DNA of 13,174 bases, taken from the NCBI GenBank assembly GCA_900763175.1, contig CAAFJI010000139.1, forward strand, positions 1-13,174, written 5' to 3'. This document shows, piece after piece, positions 1-8,706 of this stretch (position 1 is the stretch's first letter; each line of letters starts with the position of its first letter). A model generated the notes under the pieces. It saw nothing but the letters and a program-made list of their open reading frames with translations, had not been told where the DNA came from and searched no databases. The DNA is from Lachnospiraceae bacterium. Its GTDB lineage: Bacteria > Bacillota > Clostridia > Lachnospirales > Lachnospiraceae. Made by a program: the position numbers and the translations under genes.

Positions 1-24
1 ATAAAATACAAGGGGGTTAAATCA

Positions 25-327
25 ATGAAATTTGATGTTAAAACACAGGGAAAGAAAATGGAGGTTGTTTTGGAAGGAAGAATGGACTCTGCAACAGCAC
101 CGGAATTTGAGAAGGAGATTTTCCAAAAGCTTGATGGAGTTACCGAGCTTGTTCTGGACTTTACCGATCTTGCATATCTTTCCAGTGCCGGATTAAGAGT
201 GCTTTTATCCTGTCAGAAGAAAATGAATGCAGCAAAGGGAAGTATGGTTGTAAAGCATGTCAATGAAATTATTATGGAAGTATTTGAAGCAACCGGATTT
301 GACAGTATTTTGACAGTCGAACAATAA
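25..327 (+). CDS. STAS-domain protein, anti-sigma factor antagonist-like
   Basis: A 100-residue single-domain protein. The stretch LDFTDLAYLSSAGLRVLL (residues about 44-61) matches the core of STAS domains of the SpoIIAA/RsbV type: a beta strand, then the D-x-x-x-x-S-S-x-G-L loop in which one serine (here S53 or S54) is the usual phosphorylation site of anti-anti-sigma factors. Length equals that family's normal size. AAGGGGG at about 10-16 serves as ribosome binding site for this ATG. In the family, the unphosphorylated form binds an anti-sigma kinase and frees a sigma factor. No anti-sigma kinase or phosphatase lies in the window, so that partnership cannot be confirmed. The gene sits 27 bases before the GH3 gene and probably shares its transcript. 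Whether it heads the operon is unknown because the upstream DNA is cut off. Domain call is firm; the regulatory role is inferred. Confidence 0.9.
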   Translation: MKFDVKTQGKKMEVVLEGRMDSATAPEFEKEIFQKLDGVTELVLDFTDLAYLSSAGLRVLLSCQKKMNAAKGSMVVKHVNEIIMEVFEATGFDSILTVEQ

Positions 328-354
328 AAGACAGATGAAAATGGGGAAAAGAAT

Positions 355-2079
355 ATGACAATTGAAGAGAGAAAATTAACACCTGCCGGACAGGGGAATC
401 TGCAACAGATCAAATTGGGAATACCGGTAGTGGAAGCATTGAATCGGATGGCAGAGAATCCCATGGGCGAAAATGAAAAGCTGCTTTTAAGGATTCTGGG
501 ACAGAATAAGGATACGGAATATGGAAGGAAATATGGCTTTGCGGATATTCATTCCATAGAAGAATACCAGAAGAAGGTTCCGGTCAGTGTATACGATGAT
601 TATGCAGGCTATATTTTAAGAATGAGTGAGGGTGGGGAGGAGAATCTGATTACCTCCGGTAAGGTTGTACATTATAACAAGTCTTCAGGAACGGTTGGAA
701 ACCCCAAGCGTATACCGTTGACGGAAGAGGCTTTTCAGGTTTTTCAGAAGTATAATGGTCCCTACCGTATGGGTCTGGTCGCAAAAGAACTCGGAGAAGA
801 CTGGATCAACGGACGGAATATGTCCATTGCGGAATCCATTGCAGAGATCCAGCACGTGAAAAGCGGTGTTACTTATGGGGCTTTGTCAGTAAAAATGATC
901 GGTGAATTCCGCCCTTACCTCGGAATTAGTTTTACATCTCCCGATGAAGCAATTTATCCGGAATCGGAAACCAACACCAGATATCTGCATGCACGTTTCG
1001 GACTGATGGACCAGAATCTTACGAATATGGCAGCGAATTTTCTTGGATTTTTACTGGAAGTATTGCGTTATATGGAACAGAATTGGGAGCTTCTGGTTAA
1101 TGATATTGAACAGGGAACGATTGATCAGGGCATTAAAATGTCAGAGGAAGTCCGTTCCAGTCTCTTAAAGAAAATTCAGCCCATGCCGGAGAGAGCGCAG
1201 GAACTGAGGGGAATTTTCATGCAGGGGTTTGAGGAACCGATTGTACCGAAGCTGTGGCCTCATGCACAGTTCCTTACCGGTGTCGGTTCCGGTGGATTTA
1301 AGGTTTATGCTGATAAGATCAAAGAGAAATATATGGGAGAAAAAATAGCCCGTTATTTTACCGGAATTAATGCATCTGAAGGCATGATCAGTGTCCCGTA
1401 CCGGTTAAATGATGAGAAGAGCGTGCCGGTTCCGGACAGTATGTTCTATGAATTTCTGCCGACAGACGCAGATGATGATTTCTCCAAAATAGTAACGATA
1501 GATCAGCTTGAGACAGGTAAAGAATATGAAGTGATTGTTACGAATCTTTCCGGTTTTTACCGATATCGTATGCGTGATGCGGTAAAGATTGCAGGAAAAT
1601 ATAAGAATCTGCCGATTCTGGAATTCATCGGACGTATTGATCAGACAGTCAGTGTTATGGGGGAGAAGACAACAGAAGTGGCACTCAGGACTGCCGCAGA
1701 GGATACAGCAAAGCAGCTTGGCTTTGACATGATTGATTTTACAGTATATCCGGATGTTGAACATGTTCCTCCACGTTATACTTATTTTATGGAAATCGAA
1801 AGCCTTCCGGAGGGGATGAAAGCAAAGGAAATCCGCTTTTTTCTGGAGAGGAATCTTGCTAAGGCTAATCCGTCCATGGGAGATAAGGTGGCAAAAGGAA
1901 TCTGTGCGCCAACTAAGTTAAATATCTTAGAGCCGGAGACATATAGCTTATACCGTGATCTGATGATAATGAAGGGAATTGCACCGGCACAGCTGAAGCC
2001 TGTGCACATCATCCGGAATGAACTGCAGCGGAAATTCTTTTTCAGTCAGACAGAATACGGGGTGGAGCTTGTAAAATAA
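355..2079 (+). CDS. GH3-family acyl-acid amido synthetase (adenylate-forming)
   Basis: A 574-residue protein, close to the size of plant GH3 enzymes, which adenylate a carboxylic acid (jasmonate, auxin, benzoates) and transfer the acyl group to an amino acid. Three nucleotide motifs are visible in the expected order: KSSGTVG at 109-115 (motif I), NASE at 339-342 (motif II, plant form Y/S-A-S-E), and YRMRD at 404-408 (motif III, usually YRxGD). The C-terminal part (EFIGRIDQTVSVMGEKTTE, about 422-440) resembles the hinge and lid region that precedes amide transfer. No signal peptide or membrane segment is seen, so it should be cytosolic. It is followed after 35 bases by an ATP-grasp ligase and then an exporter, so the conjugate is probably processed further and secreted. 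The glycine of motif III is replaced by arginine (R407). Acyl and amine substrates cannot be read from sequence. Family assignment is strong, product unknown. Confidence 0.9.
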   Translation: MTIEERKLTPAGQGNLQQIKLGIPVVEALNRMAENPMGENEKLLLRILGQNKDTEYGRKYGFADIHSIEEYQKKVPVSVYDDYAGYILRMSEGGEENLITSGKVVHYNKSSGTVGNPKRIPLTEEAFQVFQKYNGPYRMGLVAKELGEDWINGRNMSIAESIAEIQHVKSGVTYGALSVKMIGEFRPYLGISFTSPDEAIYPESETNTRYLHARFGLMDQNLTNMAANFLGFLLEVLRYMEQNWELLVNDIEQGTIDQGIKMSEEVRSSLLKKIQPMPERAQELRGIFMQGFEEPIVPKLWPHAQFLTGVGSGGFKVYADKIKEKYMGEKIARYFTGINASEGMISVPYRLNDEKSVPVPDSMFYEFLPTDADDDFSKIVTIDQLETGKEYEVIVTNLSGFYRYRMRDAVKIAGKYKNLPILEFIGRIDQTVSVMGEKTTEVALRTAAEDTAKQLGFDMIDFTVYPDVEHVPPRYTYFMEIESLPEGMKAKEIRFFLERNLAKANPSMGDKVAKGICAPTKLNILEPETYSLYRDLMIMKGIAPAQLKPVHIIRNELQRKFFFSQTEYGVELVK

Positions 2080-2114
2080 ATGGAAGGACTTTGTGAAAAT
2101 AAAAGGAGGAGCCC

Positions 2115-2984
2115 ATGAAAATTTTAGCTTTAGTAGCAAGCCAGGACAGTACTGTGGAAGCTGTTAAGACAAATGGAAGAAGGCAGATGCAGGCACTGAT
2201 AGGTAAAGATAAGGAAGTGCTTTTCTGCGAATATTCCACGATTGAAATTTGCAGGAACGGGAAGCTTGCGATCATCTGTCTGGGCGAAAAAATGGAAAAG
2301 CCGGATTATTTCTGGCCACTGCTTGGATCCACGGATGGATTTATTCTGGAGAATATGCTTCAGGCTGCGGGAATTCCATCTATTTTAAATTTGCGTGAGC
2401 TTCAGGTCGCAAGAAGTAAGATTGCAACTTATCAGAGACTTGCACAGAATGGAATACGGGTGCCTGATACGATGGTTTTTTTTAAAGATTCTGATCCCGA
2501 AACACTGTCTGGTCGTTTTGGTTATCCATTTGTTGTGAAGCCGGACAGTGGATTTGGCGGGATTGGTGTAGAACTGATCCATAACGGCCAGGAGCTTAAG
2601 GATTACTTTGCAACTCTTTCCTATGGACAGGCTTATGTGGCACAGGAATATATTGCTACTTCCAAGGGAAGAGACATCCGTGTTGTTATTCTCCATGGCA
2701 GATATTATTTTTCGATGGAGCGCCATGCATCGAATCCTGATGAATTCCGTTCGAATGTACATGTGGGTGGAACTACACAGGAGAAGATTCTTACCGAAGA
2801 AGAAAAGGTATTCTGTGAAAAGGTGGCGTCCATATTTGATCTTCCGATTATCGGACTGGATCTTATGATTGGTGATGGAGAGTATGTACTGGCAGAGGTA
2901 AATGCATTTCCGGGTATGCCGGGGCGTAAGATGATGGATGCATATGCTTCCGTTATTGATGATTTTATGGAGGGACAGGCATGA
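2115..2984 (+). CDS. RimK-like ATP-grasp carboxylate-amine ligase
   Basis: A 289-residue ATP-grasp enzyme; the family joins a carboxylate (through an acyl phosphate) to an amine. Visible parts: a variable N-terminal domain (1-100); YPFVVKPD with the ATP-binding lysine K142; the flexible glycine loop SGFGGIG (145-151); QEYI near 177-180 for the adenine; GRDIRV (185-190) and FRSNVHVGG (211-219), the RimK-type substrate/phosphate arginine region; and metal ligands D249, E261 and N263 in LAEVNAFPG. Order and size (RimK itself is about 300 residues) fit S6-glutamate-ligase-like enzymes such as RimK, LysX and CofF. A strong AAAAGGAGGA ribosome site precedes the ATG. The stop overlaps the next ATG (ATGA), so translation is coupled with the exporter. 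Between a GH3 enzyme and an exporter, a role in building a small molecule is more likely than ribosomal S6 modification. Substrate unknown. Confidence 0.9.
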   Translation: MKILALVASQDSTVEAVKTNGRRQMQALIGKDKEVLFCEYSTIEICRNGKLAIICLGEKMEKPDYFWPLLGSTDGFILENMLQAAGIPSILNLRELQVARSKIATYQRLAQNGIRVPDTMVFFKDSDPETLSGRFGYPFVVKPDSGFGGIGVELIHNGQELKDYFATLSYGQAYVAQEYIATSKGRDIRVVILHGRYYFSMERHASNPDEFRSNVHVGGTTQEKILTEEEKVFCEKVASIFDLPIIGLDLMIGDGEYVLAEVNAFPGMPGRKMMDAYASVIDDFMEGQA

Positions 2985-4723
2985 CCGGATTTTTGCGAAG
3001 AGCATTAAGCCCATACAGGGGACTTTTGATACTGGTCATTTTACTGCAGCTTGGTCAGTCCTTTTTAACCATGTATCTGCCAACAATCAATTCCAGAGTG
3101 ATCGATTATGGTGTGGCGAATGCGGATGCTGCATATATCATGCATCAGGGAATTCTCATGCTGGGAATAGCTCTTATCCAGTTTCTGCTATCAACCTTGG
3201 CTGGTATTTTCGGAGCAAAGGTGGCACTGATGACCGGACGGGATTTGAGGGAGCAGGTTTATGAGAAGCTGATGCATTTTTCACGCAGGATGATCGGAAG
3301 TATGGGAGCTCCTACGCTGATTACCAGGGCAACAAACGATGTACAGCAGGTAATCCAGTTTGTTACGTTCTTATTTACTGCGATTATCGCAGCACCGATG
3401 ATGTTTATCGGAGGTCTTGTGCTTGCCTTGTCCCAAAGCGTGAAGCTTTCGGTGGTATTGCTTGTGACGATACCCCTGCTGCTTGGGGTTTCTGTGGTAT
3501 TCTTAAAGCTGATCCTTCCTTATTACAGAGAACAGCAGACGAAAATAGATGAGATGAATACCGTACTCAGGGATCAGATTTCCGGTGTCCGTGTGGTAAA
3601 GGCCTTTACGAAGGAACAAGGCGAGAAGGAACGCTTTGAACGGATTAACGGAGATCTTTCAAGGATTAATACCAGCGTCGGTAAGATTACAGGGCTGATG
3701 CAGCCGATCTTTACCTTGACAATGAGTTTTGCCAATATTTCGCTGATCTGGCTTGGCGGCCGTATGGCGGGGAATGGTCAGGTACAGATTGGACAGGTAA
3801 TCGGCTTCGTAACCTACATATCCTTTATTCTGACAGCAACCCTGATGGCTTCCATGATTTTTATTATGCTGCCAAGAGCCGAGGTATCGGTTACACGTAT
3901 TGAAGAGATTTTAAACAGTGAAAGTGAAATTCAGGACAGAGAGGATGCTTTTGGGCCAGAGCAGTTCCGGGGAGAAATACGTTTTGAACATGTGACGTAT
4001 TCCTATGCACCGGATAATGAGCAGGTGGAGCCTGTATTGAAGGACATTTCCTTCTGCGCACAGCCTGGTAAAACGACGGCGATTATCGGATCTACCGGAT
4101 GTGGTAAGACTACCCTGCTTGATATGATTCCACGTCTTGCAGATGTGACAGAGGGGACGGTCTTCGTAGATGGCATGGATGTCCGGAAGCTGTTAAGGCA
4201 TGAGCTTGATCAGGCAATCGGTATGGTTCCGCAGAAGGCTTTCCTGTTTTCGGGGACACTGGAGGACAATCTGCGGGATGGAAAACCGGATGCAACACAG
4301 GAAGAACTCTGGGAGGCTCTTTCGATTGCGCAGGCAAAGGAGTTCGTGGAGAAAAACGAACGTGGTCTTAAGATGAAGGTTTCCGAAGGGGGGACAAACT
4401 TTTCGGGCGGACAGCGGCAGCGGCTTGCAATCGCAAGAGCAATTGTCCGCAGACCCTCCATCTATTTGTTTGATGATTCGTTCTCCGCACTGGATTACCG
4501 GACAGACCAGGAGCTGCGAAGAGCACTGAAGCCGGTTACACAGAATGCGGCTGTGATTATTGTTGCACAGAGAATCAGTACCATTAAGGATGCTGACCAG
4601 ATCCTTGTGATGAATCAGGGACGTATTGAAGCGGTTGGAACACATGAAGAACTCATGCAAAGCAGCCGGACTTATCAGGAAATTGTGGCTTCCCAGCCCA
4701 CAGATAAGGAGGTGGCATCATGA
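2981..4723 (+). CDS. ABC exporter half-transporter, degenerate-ATPase subunit
   Basis: A 580-residue fused membrane and nucleotide-binding protein of the type IV exporter fold: about six hydrophobic segments in residues 15-300, then an ATPase domain from about 325. Walker A is GSTGCGKT (370-377) and the signature is FSGGQ (474-478), both canonical. The catalytic positions are not: Walker B reads LFDD (D499 replaces the usual Glu) and the switch histidine is Q530 in VAQRIST. This pattern is known in heterodimeric exporters such as TM287/TM288 and BmrC/BmrD, where one subunit carries the degenerate site. There is no C39 peptidase domain, so it does not cleave double-glycine leaders. It overlaps the ligase before and the ABC gene after by ATGA junctions, supporting a 1:1 complex. 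Likely it exports the operon product from the membrane; direction is inferred from fold, cargo from context. Confidence 0.93.
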   Translation: MTGFLRRALSPYRGLLILVILLQLGQSFLTMYLPTINSRVIDYGVANADAAYIMHQGILMLGIALIQFLLSTLAGIFGAKVALMTGRDLREQVYEKLMHFSRRMIGSMGAPTLITRATNDVQQVIQFVTFLFTAIIAAPMMFIGGLVLALSQSVKLSVVLLVTIPLLLGVSVVFLKLILPYYREQQTKIDEMNTVLRDQISGVRVVKAFTKEQGEKERFERINGDLSRINTSVGKITGLMQPIFTLTMSFANISLIWLGGRMAGNGQVQIGQVIGFVTYISFILTATLMASMIFIMLPRAEVSVTRIEEILNSESEIQDREDAFGPEQFRGEIRFEHVTYSYAPDNEQVEPVLKDISFCAQPGKTTAIIGSTGCGKTTLLDMIPRLADVTEGTVFVDGMDVRKLLRHELDQAIGMVPQKAFLFSGTLEDNLRDGKPDATQEELWEALSIAQAKEFVEKNERGLKMKVSEGGTNFSGGQRQRLAIARAIVRRPSIYLFDDSFSALDYRTDQELRRALKPVTQNAAVIIVAQRISTIKDADQILVMNQGRIEAVGTHEELMQSSRTYQEIVASQPTDKEVAS

Positions 4724-6504
4724 GTACAAAGCAGAAAAAGACCATACAAAAGGGGTCCTTCAAGCGGCTGTTAAAGCTCTTCTTCTTTAAAAATAAGATG
4801 CTGACCGCTCTTATGCTGTTCAGTATTATTGTTTCAGCGGTTGCTACAGCGCTGGGACCGCAGTATCTGGGGTATGCAACGGATTCCATTGTACAAGATA
4901 TGTCAAACCCGGTAAGCAGTAACATTCACTGGGACCGGTTTTTCTTCTGGGCAGGGATATCGAGTGTGATTTTTCTGATCCAGTTCGTATCGAAATGGCT
5001 ATCCGCATGGTTTTCCACACGGATCATCTCTGATACGGCGAAAGAATTGCGCAGTCAGGCAGAGACAAAGCTATGGTCGCTGCCATTAAATTATTTTGAT
5101 ACAAACAGTCACGGAGATATCATGAGCCGGACCACAAATGATATTGATAATGTGGTCACGACTCTGAATTCTTCCGGTGCAGATACGATTTACAGTATTT
5201 TCCAGCTGGTCGGGATGATTGTCATGATGACTGCAATTAACTGGAGGCTGGCATTGATCACTGTGATCATTATTCCGGTCTCGGGCTGGATTGTGACCCT
5301 GATTTCCAGGTTTGTGCGTAAGGAATATCAGAAGCAGTGGTATTATACCGGAATGATTAACAGTAATGTGGAAGAGAGTGTGAACGGACACAATATTGTG
5401 AAGCTTTATGGTCAGGAAGAGAAGTTCGTGGAAGCTTTCAGGAAGCAGAATCGTTTGCTGTATGAATCTTCCTTCAAAGCTATGGCCGTATCGAACCTGA
5501 TTCAGCCATTGTCCCGGTTCTTTACGAATCTGAATTATGTGGTTGTGGCATTGGGAGGTGCTTTACGGGTAATATCCGGACAGATGACGGTCGGAGATGT
5601 GCAGGCATTTATTCAGTATACCAGACAGTTTCAGACACCCTTTTCCAAGCTGTCCCAGGCGTATTCTTCACTGCAGTCCGGAATAGCGTCTCTTGACCGG
5701 ATCTATGAGCTGTTAGACAGTGAAGATCAGGCTGAAGAAAAACCGGAAGCCAGAGAGAGCTACCGGTTGCAGGGAAAGATCGATTTCCGGGATGTGAGCT
5801 TTTCTTATGTACCTGAGAGGAAGCTGATCGAACATATGAACCTTGTTGTAAAACCGGGCCAGATGGTCGCTATTGTTGGAGGAACTGGTGCCGGTAAGAC
5901 AACACTTGTAAATCTGATCGAACGATTTTATGAAGTAAATATTGGAGAAATTATTTTTGATGACAAAGTAGAAATTCACGACATTACAAGAGCATGCCTG
6001 CGGGAGAACATTGCAATGGTTCTGCAGGACACCTGGGTGTATAAAGGAACGATCGGGGACAATCTGAAATATGGTCTGAAACGGGAAATCACGGAAGAAG
6101 AATTCCGGAATGCATGCCGGGAGACCTTCGTGGATCAGTTTGTAAGTACACTGCCTGATGGTTATCAGACCGTAATTTCCAATGAAATGTCAAGCCTTTC
6201 TGCCGGAGAAAAGCAGTTGTTGACGATCTGCAGGGCATTTCTTGTGAAACCGAATATTCTCATTTTGGATGAGGCAACAAGTTCTGTAGATACCAGAACC
6301 GAAGCCATGATTGATCAGGCACTTGATAAGCTGCGGGAGGGACGGACAAGCTTTGTCATTGCCCACCGTCTGTCCACAATTCGCAATGCAGACGTGATCC
6401 TGGTTATGGAGAACGGGCATATCGTGGAGCAGGGCAGCCACAAAGAGCTATTAGCACAAAACGGAGCCTATGCCAGATTATATCAGGCACAGTTTGAATC
6501 ATAG
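4720..6504 (+). CDS. ABC exporter half-transporter, catalytic subunit
   Basis: A 594-residue partner of the preceding ABC protein, with about six membrane segments in residues 20-310 and an ATPase domain from about 350. Walker A is GGTGAGKT (387-394). Walker B ILILDE has the catalytic E518, and the switch histidine H549 is present in IAHRLST. Its signature is LSAGEKQ (493-499) rather than LSGGQ, as is common in the second subunit of heterodimeric exporters. In the dimer, the degenerate site would combine the first subunit's Walker A/B with this LSAGE, and the active site would combine this subunit's Walker A/B with the first subunit's FSGGQ. The gene starts inside the stop of its partner (ATGA at 4720-4723). 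It is followed after 22 bases by the second ATP-grasp gene. Cargo is unknown; multidrug export is the alternative to product export. Confidence 0.94.
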   Translation: MSTKQKKTIQKGSFKRLLKLFFFKNKMLTALMLFSIIVSAVATALGPQYLGYATDSIVQDMSNPVSSNIHWDRFFFWAGISSVIFLIQFVSKWLSAWFSTRIISDTAKELRSQAETKLWSLPLNYFDTNSHGDIMSRTTNDIDNVVTTLNSSGADTIYSIFQLVGMIVMMTAINWRLALITVIIIPVSGWIVTLISRFVRKEYQKQWYYTGMINSNVEESVNGHNIVKLYGQEEKFVEAFRKQNRLLYESSFKAMAVSNLIQPLSRFFTNLNYVVVALGGALRVISGQMTVGDVQAFIQYTRQFQTPFSKLSQAYSSLQSGIASLDRIYELLDSEDQAEEKPEARESYRLQGKIDFRDVSFSYVPERKLIEHMNLVVKPGQMVAIVGGTGAGKTTLVNLIERFYEVNIGEIIFDDKVEIHDITRACLRENIAMVLQDTWVYKGTIGDNLKYGLKREITEEEFRNACRETFVDQFVSTLPDGYQTVISNEMSSLSAGEKQLLTICRAFLVKPNILILDEATSSVDTRTEAMIDQALDKLREGRTSFVIAHRLSTIRNADVILVMENGHIVEQGSHKELLAQNGAYARLYQAQFES

Positions 6505-6526
6505 AAAATAAGCGGAGGAAGAGATT

Positions 6527-7870
6527 ATGCGTATTGTATTTTATAGTGCGTCAACATCAGCACATTCCAATTCATCAACAAAAACAACCTACCAGCCGTT
6601 CCGGGCAGATATCTGGGATGAAATGGACCGGCTTTATCCGGACTGCGAATTTGTTGTAGCAGGACCTCTGAATGGTTCTTACATTTTTGACGTGGCAGAT
6701 GGGGAAATCTGCAAAAAACCTGAGAAGGTGAAATACGTGCTTTTGGAGAGCGGAATGAGTGCGGAGGATACGGCAGAGCTGATTGCACAGCAGAAGCCGG
6801 ATATTGCTGTAGCAATTGCATCGGGGGCCGTTCCCTTTGACTGGGTACCGATCAAGACCGCTCTCATTGCTGAGGAATTACAGAAAAGAGGAATTGCAAC
6901 CATTGCCAATAATACGCTGGTGTCAGTGGCAGCATTTGATAAGTGGCGTAGTAATATCATGTTCCGCAGCTTTGTCAAAGCGGCAAAGGGAATCTATATT
7001 CACCATGAACTGTTTCTTGCGGAGAAGAAGAATCCGGGTGTCAGTGTAAATGTATATAAGGAATATGTTTTTTATCGGATTAAGGAAATGAACTTTCCGG
7101 TCATTGTGAAGGATACGTTAGGTGCAGGGTCAATCGGAGTGGAAGTCATGAACTCCTATGAGGAAGTAGAGAGCTTTCTTAATTCCGATCGGAACAATTC
7201 AGATATCATGGTGGAAGAACTGATCCAGGGAGAACAGTTCGGAACGGAAATTCATGGTGTAGAGGGACGTTACAGTGTCCTTCCGCCGATCGCCTTTTCT
7301 GTAACAAAAGAGGGCATTACAGATCCGTTAAGCTCTGTAAAATTTGGTCCGGTGACGGATCCTTCCTATCATTTTGAAAAGGTACAGGAAGAACTGCTTA
7401 ATATGGCACAGAGCTTGAAATTTGAAGGAACGGTGCAGGTCGATCTGGTTTACCGGGCAGGAGAATGGTATATTATTGAAATTAATCCAAGATGGTCCGG
7501 AATGACAACAACAACGGCTGCCATGGAGGGAAGAAACCCACTATCTATTTTTGTGGACAGCATACTCGGAACTGACAAAAATTACAGTATGAAACGGAAC
7601 CTGAAATATGCATTGAACTTTAAGATGAAAGCAAGGTCGCAGGAGGAGCTGATCCGATTATATGGGAATCCGCATGTGGATTATATTATGCAGCTGGAAA
7701 CCTCAGTGGCAGGTATGGAGAAGATCAACTATTGCGAGGTTGTTATCAGCACCGATCAGGAAAAAGAAGATATTCTGAATATCCTGAATGAACTGGAAGA
7801 GGAATTCCCGGGGCTTGTTTCCGATGATGTGAAAGCAAATGCCGGAGAGCTTGTTGCAAAATATCAATGA
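6527..7870 (+). CDS. Long ATP-grasp ligase (D-Ala-D-Ala ligase / carbamoyl-phosphate synthase-like fold)
   Basis: A 447-residue ATP-grasp protein, last gene of the operon, with an AGCGGAGGAAG ribosome site. An N-terminal alpha/beta domain (1-130) is followed by the ATP-grasp core: FPVIVKD with K195, the glycine loop LGAGSIG (198-204), MVEELIQGEQFG (228-239) for the nucleotide base, D306 in VQVDLVY, and E318/N320/R322 in IIEINPRWSG, which match metal and phosphate ligands. A C-terminal region of about 100 residues (345-447) is extra compared with D-Ala-D-Ala ligase and may select substrate. The family activates a carboxylate as acyl phosphate and couples it to an amine. It differs clearly from the RimK-like ligase at 2115, so the two probably add different units. 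A housekeeping D-Ala-D-Ala ligase is unlikely given the length and neighbours. Substrates cannot be inferred. Confidence 0.88.
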   Translation: MRIVFYSASTSAHSNSSTKTTYQPFRADIWDEMDRLYPDCEFVVAGPLNGSYIFDVADGEICKKPEKVKYVLLESGMSAEDTAELIAQQKPDIAVAIASGAVPFDWVPIKTALIAEELQKRGIATIANNTLVSVAAFDKWRSNIMFRSFVKAAKGIYIHHELFLAEKKNPGVSVNVYKEYVFYRIKEMNFPVIVKDTLGAGSIGVEVMNSYEEVESFLNSDRNNSDIMVEELIQGEQFGTEIHGVEGRYSVLPPIAFSVTKEGITDPLSSVKFGPVTDPSYHFEKVQEELLNMAQSLKFEGTVQVDLVYRAGEWYIIEINPRWSGMTTTTAAMEGRNPLSIFVDSILGTDKNYSMKRNLKYALNFKMKARSQEELIRLYGNPHVDYIMQLETSVAGMEKINYCEVVISTDQEKEDILNILNELEEEFPGLVSDDVKANAGELVAKYQ

Positions 7871-7877
7871 GAATTCT

Positions 7878-7910
7878 GCGGTCGATAAGACCGCCGATTT
7901 CTTTTGTTTG
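7878..7910 (+). terminator. Rho-independent terminator of the biosynthetic operon
   Basis: A perfect 6-bp stem, GCGGTC (7878-7883) and GACCGC (7889-7894), with loop GATAA, is followed by a T-rich run (ATTTCTTTTGTTTG). It begins 7 bases after the stop of the second ATP-grasp gene. On the minus strand the hairpin is not followed by a T tract, so it serves mainly the plus-strand operon. The remaining 70 bases before the convergent regulator gene show nothing else clear. Confidence 0.8.
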
Positions 7911-7980
7911 CATTTATAGCTGATTGACTGATAAAAGATAATTGCGAGAGATGAAATAATTTTTGAGCTGTTTGGAGAAG

Positions 7981-8694
7981 TTAAAACCATTTTGCAGCGT
8001 ATTGCTGTAATTGTTCCTGGACATTCCGGTAGCTGTATTTGCTGACCGGGATTATTTCCTGATTATTCAGTGTGATTTCAAAGCGTCTGATTGAACGGAC
8101 AGCATACAGAGAAACAATGTAGCATCTGTGACATTGCACGAAGATATCTTTCGGCAGAATTTCACGGACTGCAGAAAGGGATTTATATATCTTCGTGACA
8201 GTACCATCCTGAAGGTGAATCTGCAGTTCTTTATTGATTATTTCAATATAGGTAATATCCTTGATATGAAAGGATACAGTTCTGGACGGAGTGTCGATTA
8301 TAATGGATTTCGGGATCAGATGTCGGATCGCACGGGTTAGTGCTTCTGCAAGTTTTTGACGGCTGACCGGCTTGAGGATATAACCTACAGGTTCAGCAGA
8401 ATATGCATCGAATACAAATTCCTTACTGCTGGAAATGAAGATAACGGGAATTTGTTTTCCAGTGTCATGGAGACATTCTGCAAAGCTGATCCCATTGTTT
8501 TCACCCAGCATAATATCAAGAATCAGAATGTCACAGCTTTTGGGAGTATTCTGCAATGTATTTTTTAATTCTGAAATAGAAGTATATTTTCGAATCTCGC
8601 AGGATTCTCCCATGGATGCTAAAATATCGATGATCATTTCAGATATCTGTGTTAAAAAAATCGGTTCATCATCACAGATGACAATATGGTACAT
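7981..8694 (-). CDS. LytTR-family response regulator (AgrA/ComE-like)
   Basis: A 237-residue regulator. The receiver domain (about 1-120) has the acidic pair D8/D9 in VICDDE, the phosphoacceptor D60 in LILDIML, and K108 in ILKP. The C-terminal half (about 135-237) has LytTR features: a beta-rich start (HIKDITYIEI), the FVQCHRCYIVSL segment, and an RRFEITLNNQEIIPVSKYSYRNV end, matching the domain that binds paired direct repeats. The ATG has an AGGAGG site that begins in the stop codon of the kinase gene, 12 bases upstream, so the two are co-translated and form a cognate pair. In relatives (AgrA, ComE, VirR), phosphorylation drives binding upstream of bacteriocin, virulence or autoinducer genes. 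Its targets here are unknown; the divergent secreted-protein gene is one candidate. Confidence 0.94.
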   Translation of the reverse strand: MYHIVICDDEPIFLTQISEMIIDILASMGESCEIRKYTSISELKNTLQNTPKSCDILILDIMLGENNGISFAECLHDTGKQIPVIFISSSKEFVFDAYSAEPVGYILKPVSRQKLAEALTRAIRHLIPKSIIIDTPSRTVSFHIKDITYIEIINKELQIHLQDGTVTKIYKSLSAVREILPKDIFVQCHRCYIVSLYAVRSIRRFEITLNNQEIIPVSKYSYRNVQEQLQQYAAKWF

Positions 8695-8706
8695 AGTGAA
8701 AGCCTC

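Noticed and set aside
2385..3014. 209-residue minus-strand open frame
   Set aside because: It lies opposite the RimK-like ligase, whose motifs are all present; composition is typical of an antisense shadow.
4193..4660. Long minus-strand open frame inside the first ABC gene
   Set aside because: It is antisense to a well-supported ATPase domain, is rich in Cys and Ser as expected of a shadow frame, and resembles no protein.
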